Shown: positions 56,901 to 64,000 of the stretch, one piece after another | Layout of the letters: every line of letters begins with the position of its first letter | Position numbering within the stretch: position 1 is the first letter of the stretch | Assembly (NCBI GenBank): GCA_009363875.1 | Contig: CM018680.1 | Location: forward strand, 12,965,625 to 13,029,624 | DNA from: Mikania micrantha | Lineage: Eukaryota > Streptophyta > Magnoliopsida > Asterales > Asteraceae | Length of the DNA: 64,000 nucleotides | Direction: 5' to 3' | The notes under the pieces: generated by a model | What the model saw: the letters and a program-made list of their open reading frames with translations, nothing else | Databases searched by the model: none | Told to the model about the DNA's origin: nothing | Position numbers and translations under genes: made by a program

Positions 56901-58597
56901 GGAGGCATTACTTATATGGAACCAAGTGTACCATATTTACAGACCACAAAAGTCTGCAACACATATTCGATCAGAAGGAACTCAATATGCGACAGCGACG
57001 TTGGGTTGAGCTTCTGAATGATTATGACTGTGTGATTAAGTACCATCCGGGCAAGGCAAACGTTGTTGCTGATGCCTTGAGCCGGAAGGAACGGGTCAAA
57101 CCCTTGCGCGTCAGAGCAATGGGAATGACTGTGCAGACAAGTTTACACGATCACATTGGGCAAGCACAACAGGAAGCAATTGAACGAGGAAACTTGAAGA
57201 AAGACTTAGATTGCGGTGTGGAGAAACATTTGGAAACAAAACCCGATGGACTTGTTTACTTCAAGGATCGTATCTGGATTCCTGCAGTAGATGAGTTAAG
57301 GAAACTTATTTTTGATGAAGCACACAAAACCAAGTACTCTGTACATCCCGGTGCTGATAAAATGTATCAAGACTTACGTGCATTTTATTGGTGGCCGGGT
57401 ATGAAGAAAGACATAGCTGAGTATGTTGGAAGATGCCTTACGTGTGCTAAAGTAAAGGCAGAACACCAGAAACCGTCAGGTTTACTGGAACAGCCTGAGA
57501 TTCCACTTTGGAAGTGGGAACAGATAGCAATGGACTTTGTTACCAAGCTACCCCGCACTTCCAGTGGACATGATACCATTTGGGTTATCATTGACCGATT
57601 AACCAAGTCTGCTCATTTCTTGCCAATGCGAGAAACTTACACGATGGATAAACTAGCGAAGCTTTACATCAATGAGATAGTGGTGCGCCATGGTGTGCCA
57701 TTGTCTATCATTTCGGATCGTGATAGCAGATTTACATCAAGGTTCTGGCAATCATTGCAGAAATCTCTAGGGACGCAATTAAACCTGAGCACAGCTTATC
57801 ATCCACAAACGGATGGTCAAAGCGAACGTACTATTCAAACCCTAGAGGACATGTTGAGAACCTGTGTTCTAGACTTTGGTGGTAATTGGGATTCTCATTT
57901 GCCACTAATCGAGTTCTCCTACAACAACAGTTATCACAGCAGCATCGGTTGTGCCCCATTCGAGGCTCTTTATGGCCGGAAATGTCGGTCACCGATCTGT
58001 TGGTCAGAAGTGGGAGACAATCGTATCACCGGGCCAGAACTTATTCAAGAAACTACAGACAAGATTGCTCAGATACAACAAAGACTACAAGCGACACGAA
58101 GCAGACAAAAGAGCTATGCTGATAAACGGCGTAAGCCGTTGGAATTCCAAGTGGGAGATCGTGTTATGCTTAAGGTTTCTCCTTGGAAAGGCGTAGTCCG
58201 TTTTGCAAAGAAAGGCAAACTAACACCACGATACGTAGGACCGTTCGAAATCATCGAACGTATTGGTCCTGTAGCATACAGATTGAACTTACCGGATGAA
58301 CTTAGTGGTGTACATGACGTGTTTCACGTCTCAAACTTGAAGAAATGCCTTGCTGATGAAACTCTTATCATACCAATTGAAGAAATTCAATTGGATGAAA
58401 ACTTACGTTTTGTTGAAGAACCATTGGAGATTATGGATCGTAAAGTCAAGAAACTGAGACGAAGTCGTATTCCTATCGTTAAAGTTCGTTGGAACTCAAA
58501 GCGCGGACCTGAGTTTACTTGGGAACGTGAAGATCACATGAGAAACAAGTATCCCCAACTCTTTGCCGAGGAAGTCGTACCGAATAACGAGTCTTAA
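53954..58597 (+). CDS. Gag-pol polyprotein of element C, 1547 aa, intact
   Basis: It encodes the structural protein and all enzymes for reverse transcription and integration. I choose ATG at 53954 (MPPRKQ), shared with A; an in-frame ATG at 53900 would add 18 residues. Along the protein: Pro-rich N-terminus (to ~50), gag core (~100-300), CCHC knuckles at 350-363 and 393-406, protease DTGA at 452-455, RT with FIDD at 786-789, and RNase H starting near D935. Integrase follows with an HPGADK...CLTCAKVK zinc region and catalytic D1194, D1255, E1291 (spacing D-60-D-35-E). The C-terminal RIPIVKVRWNSKRGPEFTWE is chromodomain-like. No stop or frameshift interrupts gag from pol, so both are made as one polyprotein. 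No envelope frame is present. Confidence 0.97.
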   Translation: MPPRKQPTPQVSAPHSSTPTPPDSPLPPPPPPHSPPPGSSNTPTLDPATIALATLLSTQLTSQLKEVIPEMINRIQGQGNTSAHTTGEASGNTGHTSDCSYKSFVGCKPPSFTGVEGAVGLIQWLEKMENTLDISSCPEHHKVRYAAGSFSKRALTWWNAQIRAKGRDEAMAMPWAEFKLLLRNEFCPKHELQQLEIELSNHEMKGADHMTFTNRYHELVALVPEMVPTLEKLIDRYVAGLPSCIQSVVLASYPATLESAISLSAKLTKVMVKSGVLKDDTGKAKETTSKKPEYHQKKKQKVVKNYAAVTPLRQAPAAPVNPTTRGYGGEYPQCANCKYHHPVGAQCRKCTNCGRFGHWVNKCRVAVNQATNTAARALPPPPPQDPVNNNRGCYNCGEMGHFSRNCPKKVQPGAQAPRGRAFVIGANAARQDPNVVTGTFLLHDSYASILFDTGADQSFISSDFARQLSLIEDTLDSPYIIEVANGKQVTVSTILRNCPLTLVDHTFSIDLLPMELGSFDIIVGMDWLSLNRVEVICSEKLLRIPVTDDRVLEVRGDQAKRNVKIISCIKARKCLQKKCIAFLAHVVEKDKDKKTLQDVPIVREYPEVFPEDLPGLPPVRPVEFRIDLIPGATPVAKSPYRLAPSEMQELSNQLQELLDKGFIRPSYSPWGAPVLFVKKKDGSFRMCIDYRELNKLTIKNRYPLPRIDDLFDQLQGAQYFSKIDLRSGYHQLRVQDEDIPKTAFRTRYGHYEFMVMPFGLTNAPAVFMDLMNRVCKPYLDQFVIVFIDDILIYSKSKAEHEQHLRTILELLREEKLYAKFSKCEFWLKEVQFLGHVVNSEGIHVDPAKIEAIKDWDTPKTPTEIRSFLGLAGYYRRFISNFSKIALPLTKLTQKSEPFIWEQKQEEAFQTLKQKLCDAPILSLPDGCDDFVVYCDASHQGLGCVLMQRDKVIAYASRQLKIHEKNYTTHDLELGAVVFALKIWRHYLYGTKCTIFTDHKSLQHIFDQKELNMRQRRWVELLNDYDCVIKYHPGKANVVADALSRKERVKPLRVRAMGMTVQTSLHDHIGQAQQEAIERGNLKKDLDCGVEKHLETKPDGLVYFKDRIWIPAVDELRKLIFDEAHKTKYSVHPGADKMYQDLRAFYWWPGMKKDIAEYVGRCLTCAKVKAEHQKPSGLLEQPEIPLWKWEQIAMDFVTKLPRTSSGHDTIWVIIDRLTKSAHFLPMRETYTMDKLAKLYINEIVVRHGVPLSIISDRDSRFTSRFWQSLQKSLGTQLNLSTAYHPQTDGQSERTIQTLEDMLRTCVLDFGGNWDSHLPLIEFSYNNSYHSSIGCAPFEALYGRKCRSPICWSEVGDNRITGPELIQETTDKIAQIQQRLQATRSRQKSYADKRRKPLEFQVGDRVMLKVSPWKGVVRFAKKGKLTPRYVGPFEIIERIGPVAYRLNLPDELSGVHDVFHVSNLKKCLADETLIIPIEEIQLDENLRFVEEPLEIMDRKVKKLRRSRIPIVKVRWNSKRGPEFTWEREDHMRNKYPQLFAEEVVPNNES

Positions 58598-58614
58598 ATT
58601 TCGGGACGAAATTT
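58596..58614 (+). other. Palindrome just before the polypurine tract of C
   Basis: AAATTTCGGGACGAAATTT has 8-bp perfect arms around a 3-base centre and overlaps the gag-pol stop codon. The same motif, with changes, precedes the LTR in G (near 28066) and D (35233). Confidence 0.8.
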
Positions 58615-58621
58615 CTCTAAC

Positions 58622-58631
58622 AAGGGGAGAC
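58622..58631 (+). other. Polypurine tract of C
   Basis: AAGGGGAGAC sits directly before the TG of the 3' LTR and serves as primer for plus-strand DNA synthesis in this class. Confidence 0.9.
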
Positions 58632-61600
58632 TGTAACATCAGTGCCGGACGCGTGCCGGAACAGTGATCGTAACAGTAAACATGTACAGTGATTCAGGTA
58701 CACATTTCGTTAAACTATGTTTAGACTAATTATACATTTGATTATCATGAAACTATTAAACGATTGTCTGAATCTGACTGAAACCTTAGGGTTTAACAGT
58801 CAGAAAACATGTCAGACAACACAGTGTTGAAACACGAATACATGATGTGATATTAGTTGTATAAACGTATGTGAGGTTTAACAAAACAAAACCTTAACAG
58901 TTGTCGTTTCAGAATGCTAAACCGACGTGTTATTCGTATAGGTGACGATCTGTACGAATAATTCTGACAGTTTAACGTTCTGAAATAATGACTTGACAGT
59001 AGAAAACAAGAATCAGAAAGCCAAACCATCGACGTGTTCGTACGAATGACGATTCGAATGAATACGCGCGATGGTGACGCAATCTGATTAAACGATTACG
59101 AAAACGAATAACGATACGAACTATTATAAATTTAAAGAAATATAATGTTTCTTATTTTACAATTTTGAAACTCATCATAAAATAATTTTACTTTAACTAT
59201 CTTAATTTAAATCGTGAACAAATTATCTAAACGCGAAAAATTTAACGAAACGCGTAAACTATTAAAAATTCGATATTTATTTATACGAAATGATATTTAA
59301 TATAATTCCTAGTAATATTTATAAATTGTTCATCCTAAAATAATTCTTTTTAATTTATTTTCGAAAAACACGCGTTAAGTGCCGGATACGCGACGAGATT
59401 ACGAACCGAGCAACCGAAACGGACCCGGGCACCACACGTGATATATAAGTGTTGAATATGAGTGAAAATCCTCATTTCATAACCACCATCTTCCTCTCTC
59501 TTCCAATTCCCGGCCAAGCACCACCACCTCCACAACCCACCTTCAAGAGACCATAACTTGCTCGTTTCTAGCCCGATTTGGGTGATTCTTGCGCCCACGT
59601 GTAGCCCTTGACGAGCTCTACAAGGAAGTACAACCGATCTAAAGCCAACCCCACTGGAAAAAGAGGTATGATGCTGCGAAATTTCTAAAAAATAGGGTTT
59701 TGTTGTGTGTGTGTGTGTGTGTGTCGACCGACCAGCGTACACACACCACCGGTGATCCCTTCCATTTCTACACATCGACCATAGACAACTCAACCTGATG
59801 TTTGTGAAGTCCGGCGACAGGTAGGATGATGATGATGTGCAGTTACAAGTTCGCGAGACACAAACATTACCGCCGAACTTTGCAGCTCCGGCGAACCTTG
59901 GTGACCTCCAGTGACGAACCGTTGAGGGCAAGCATCATTTGGCCGAACCTTGTGCAGGTCCAACGAACCCTTCAGTGGCTACGAACCTTATATTCTGCTC
60001 ACAAACCATGCAAAGACCAATCAGACGAACCCTAATGCTAAAACCTTGGGCCGAACCATCCCTTCGAACGAACCTTCATGTAGACGACGAACCCTTCGGG
60101 AGTGACGAACTCTTTCATGATGAACGAACCTTGGTCGTCCACGAACTATATTGAGCAGCTGTGAACGAACCTTCAAAACCCACGAATCTAGCACCTAAGT
60201 CGAACCAGTGGAAGTCACCCGAACCCCCGACTCCGGCAAACCCAGCTGCGAACCCTGGTGGTTCGATCCTTGAACACCATGAACACCGAACCATTTAGCC
60301 GACGAACCTTCTGTATGGATGTGACTAACCAGTACCTAGGCGAACCCTAAGATTCGTGGAACACCATCAAGAACCGAACCCTTAGACGAATTCACAGTGG
60401 GTTCGCTGCCACACATGTAGGCCGGCTGATTATATGCGTTTCACGCCTTAACCACGATTCCCTTTTGTTTTGTCTTGGCCCAACAGTGATGTTCTTGGCC
60501 CAATAACAGCATACGGCTCATGGTGGCCCAATTTGACATGTGTAGCCCAAGTAGAGTAGATAAGCCCACCCCTTATGTTGAACAAATCCATTTAAAGCCC
60601 AATAATAATCATACAATTCCACCTTGTTAATCGTTCCATCTGATGAGGCCCAATACACACACCTGGCCCACGAATGCCTAGCCCAATATCCCTCTAATTC
60701 TCGGCCCAAAGAGCAACTACATTCGGCCCAATTAAAATGCTAAGCCCATCTATTCGGCCCATATCCTTGTCACGAGGCCCAACTAGCTCTTAGGCTCAGA
60801 GGGGTTAAATTGAAGCCCAATTACAATGTACAAGATCATCATTTGACTAAATTGTAAAAAGGGATTCATGAAGGAATAAGCACTAAGCTTTACATAAAAA
60901 CAAATGACTCAATAACAACTTGTTAAGATTTCAATAGTTGTTAAGGCTAAAAGCTCAACATGAAAGCTTAAAACAATAGAAACAAAAGTGATAAAATGGG
61001 AATGAAATCCTTAACTAACAGTGAAGTTAAATGATGATCAACAACACTAAGTGCTAGCACCACTTAGAGCTAACACTAATACTTACACGAGCAACAAACT
61101 CTTACAAACATATACTTACGAACTACAATATTACGAAATCAATACAGGAACGTGAACATCATAACAAGAGCAATCAAAGAGCGCGTGCATTCTCTTTCTC
61201 TTTAGTTAAGTCAACCCTACTACTACAGGTGAGTTCATTGTCCCCTTTCAAACTTATTTGTTTTACTTCGGGACTGAGAAGCATGTTAAACGTTTTTATT
61301 GAAATGTTATTTAATGCTTTAAAACATAATCATGATTACTTATGATTGAAACCTTTACTTTAAGCTAGATGCTTAAAATCAATTGTTGGTTACTTGATAC
61401 CATTACATGATACTTGATGCAAATACATGAGACTTGATACAATTACATGTGACATGATACAAATACATGATGATTCAATTACATGAGACTTGATACAAAT
61501 ACATGATACTTGATTTAATTACATGAGATGTGATTTAATTACATGAGACTTGATACAAATACATGATACTTGATTCCATTACATGAGATGTGATTCAATT

Positions 61601-62963
61601 ACATGAGACATGATACAAATACATGATACTTGATTCAATTACATAAGACTTGATACTATTACATGAGATATGATGTTTAGAAACGATTACATGCTACTAG
61701 GCCATCATACATGTATCTAACCATAGGCTACGTAATTGTTGAACGTCTGGTATTCCAGAGCTTGTACCTATGGGGTGAGATACATGTAATAACATAAACT
61801 TAATGATACTCAGCTATTACCTGGTTATAAGTGACATGTAATTGCTGAACGTCTGGTATTCCAGAGCTTTTGTCAGCTTATATGAGGTATGTAAAGGCTA
61901 AACATGAAAGTATCGATTCTAAGCTATTACCTGGTTATAAGGGACACGTAATTGCTGAACGTCTGGTATTCCAGAGCTTGTGTCGGCTTATATGAGGTAT
62001 GTAAAGGCTAAACATAAACGTAACGTTACGGAGCTATTACCTGGTTATAAGAGACATGTAATTGCTGAACGTCTGGTAGTCCAGAGCTTTTGTCGGCTTA
62101 TAAGAGGTATATAAAGGCTAAACATGAACTTGTTGAATGCTAAGCTATTATCTATATAAGAGACATGTAATTGCTAAACTTCTGGTATTCCAGAGCTTTT
62201 GTCTGCTTATAGGAGATATGTAATTGCTAAACTACGTATGTGTGAATCTATGATGCTTGACAAACGTGATGAGAAACTAACACTTATGAATACAATAGAC
62301 ATGAAAACGTTGAAACAAGATAACAAAGGCTTTGATGAGGATTGAGTTGTTTGGTAGGTAAAATGCTTAATTATTATTAACAACAATGTCATATCCGGGT
62401 TAGTATGTGGTGGGATGTTGGCTAGGGCTTGTTCCCTTACATATGCCCTATATATAAGCATACCGACTTGGATATTACAGGTGGAGTTAATGAGGTTAAG
62501 GTCTTACCGAAGGAGGTTTGTGAAACTATTTTTAAACTTATAAACTATATGAACTCACCAACCGTTGTGTTGACTTGATCTTTTTACATGCTTTCTCAGG
62601 TGAAGAACAGGTTTAAGCTAAATCTTTTGGATATGCATACTAGGCTGCCCGGATAGAGGACCTAGTAAACTTTTGAAGAAGCACATCTTTTGTTGATGAT
62701 ATACTATACTTTTGATATCTTGTATAGTTACAAGATATAGACAATTATTCTTTTGATAGGTTTACTTAGTTAAATTGCAGAACATTGCTATTGTAATTTA
62801 ACTTTGTAATCCTATATATCATTTGATTGTGCTTTAGATATTCTTAAACGTTGATGCTATGTAAACAATCTGATCATCATGATTATCATCCACGATATCA
62901 CGCCCCGGGAACCTTCCGCCCGGCGGGGACTCCGATCCAACCCCGCCGGCTCGGGGTGTGACA
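58632..62963 (+). repeat. 3' LTR of element C
   Basis: Same length (4332 bp) as the 5' LTR and nearly identical, at a constant offset of 9179. TATA is at 59441-59448, the predicted intron sites at 61229 and 62599, and the 110-bp array at about 61733-62240. A 193-codon minus-strand frame at 59350-59931 (also 50171-50752) has no recognised motif and is treated as chance. Confidence 0.97.
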
Positions 62964-62968
62964 AGTTA
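62964..62968 (+). repeat. Right target-site duplication of element C
   Basis: AGTTA, identical to 49448-49452. Confidence 0.97.
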
Positions 62969-64000
62969 CGTAATTCCCAGGTGGAGGCACTTAAGCCTGA
63001 AAACTTAGCGGCTGAATCATTGAGGGGAATGGAGCAACACCTTAAGGTAAAAACCGATGGATTACAGTATTTCATGGAACGTGTCTGGGTTCCACATTAT
63101 GGAAACCTACGATACCTTGTGATGGACGAGGCTCACAAATCCCGATACTCCGTTCACCCTGGATCCGATAAGATGTATCATGACCTGAAGATACTTTACT
63201 GGTGGCCACATATGAAAGCCGACATCGCCACCTACGTAGGCAAATGCTTGACTTGTGCCAAAGTCAAGATCGAGTACCAGAAACCCTCTGGATTACTCAC
63301 ACAACCCGAGATCCCCATGTGGAAATGGGAACAAATATCCATGGATTTCATTACCAAATTACCCCGAACACCTAGTGGGTGTGACACTATTTGGGTAATT
63401 GTGGACCGACTGACTAAGTCAGCATATTTCCTTGCGATCAAGGAAAATGACAAGATGGAAAAACTAGCCAGAATCTATGTCAAGGAAGTAGTCTCGCGAC
63501 ATGGAGTGCCGATCTCCATTATTTCAGATCGAGACGCCAGATTCATTTCTAACTTCTGGAAATCATTGCAAAACTCACTTGGCACACGGTTGGATATGAG
63601 TACAGCATACCACCCACAAACTGACGGCCAGAGTGAACGCACGATACAAACTCTTGAAGATATGCTACGAGCGTGCGTAGTGGACTTCGGCAACAGCTGG
63701 GAAACCCACTTACCGTTGGTGGAGTTTTCCTACAACAACAGCTACCACACCAGCATCAAGGCAGCGCCTTTTGAGGCACTCTATGGCAGGAAATGCCTAT
63801 CACCCATCTGTTGGGCAGAAGTGGGCGACAGTCAGCTCACTGGCCCGGAACTGGTACACGAAACAACCGAGAAAATCGTGCAAATCAGAAACCGCATGGC
63901 AGCAGCTCGAGACCGTCAAAAGAGCTATGCCGACAAACTCCGAAAGCCTCTGGAATTTCAGGTAGAAGATAAAGTCCTTCTGAAAGTTTCACCTTGGAAA
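62969..64000 (+). pseudogene. Element B gag-pol, right part (integrase), continues past the window
   Basis: The frame of B's RNase H resumes at CGT AAT TCC (62969) and stays open to the window end. It contains the integrase zinc region (HPGSDKMYHDLKILYWWPHM, CLTCAKVK), catalytic ISMDFITKLPR, ISDRDARF and TAYHPQTDGQSERT motifs, YNNSYHTSIKAAPFEALYGR and RKPLEFQVEDKVLLKVSPWK. No stop is seen in this part. The remaining C-terminus, polypurine tract and 3' LTR should follow to the right. Confidence 0.95.

Larger units (their letters stand above)
49453..62963 (+). mobile_element. Complete Ty3/gypsy element C (chromovirus, probably Tekay/Del-like)
   Basis: A 13,511-bp element made of two 4332-bp LTRs (49453-53784 and 58632-62963), a primer site, one open gag-pol frame and a polypurine tract, flanked by AGTTA on both sides. 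Order of domains is gag, protease, RT, RNase H, integrase, C-terminal chromodomain-like segment, as in Ty3/gypsy. The LTRs make up about 64% of its length. Clade assignment rests on long LTRs, the tRNA-Met site and the FTWEREDHMRNKYPQLF-type C-terminus, and is inference. It has every part needed for autonomy that sequence can show. Confidence 0.97.

Noticed and set aside
62857..63693. Minus-strand frames near the right end
   Set aside because: They are antisense shadows of the open integrase frame of element B and of the LTR end.

Overview
The window is nuclear DNA of a flowering plant with a large, repeat-rich genome. One host gene with plant-type GT-AG introns is the only cellular gene I can support; nearly everything else is transposable elements. 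The long-LTR Ty3/gypsy elements and the mix of MITEs would fit a eudicot such as an Asteraceae species, but that is only a lean, not a demonstration.

Layout. 1-496 is the tail of a plus-strand LTR cut by the window edge. 1478-6096 is a minus-strand solo LTR with a perfect 5-bp target duplication. 6097-9279 holds a fold-back MITE and a MULE-like TIR element. 9280-16764 (minus) is a ten-exon gene for a DHHC-type protein S-acyltransferase of 623 residues, whose introns carry several MITEs. 17782-22175 is a patchwork of a degenerate Copia-like gag, a TIR element and a degenerate Ty3/gypsy pol. 22176-29763 is a truncated minus-strand Ty3/gypsy element (called G here) whose LTR is interrupted by a Harbinger-like and a hAT-like element. 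29780-32385 is a truncated LTR (E). 32857-35238 holds two related TIR elements with different internal minisatellites.

From 35239 to the right edge is a four-deep nest: the LTR of element D is split by element A (5' LTR 36538-40688), A's reverse transcriptase is split by element B (5' LTR 43284-45983), and B's pol is split by element C (49453-62963). C is complete: two 4332-bp LTRs differing at only four sites that I found, a perfect AGTTA duplication, a tRNA-Met-type primer site, an uninterrupted 1547-residue gag-pol and a polypurine tract. B resumes at 62964 and runs off the window; the remainders of A and D should lie beyond it.

Two observations stand out in the long LTRs. First, every sufficiently long copy carries, in its predicted transcribed leader, a matched splice donor (AG|GTGAGTT) and acceptor (TTTYTYAG|GT), 0.4-1.6 kb apart, even between two LTR families that otherwise differ greatly. 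Second, the B/E family has tandem units of about 150 bp, each holding a near-palindromic CArG-type box of the kind bound by MADS-domain factors, while the A/C family instead has 110-bp units with a conserved small hairpin. Together these suggest an elaborate, spliced and possibly developmentally controlled leader. This is inference from sequence only.
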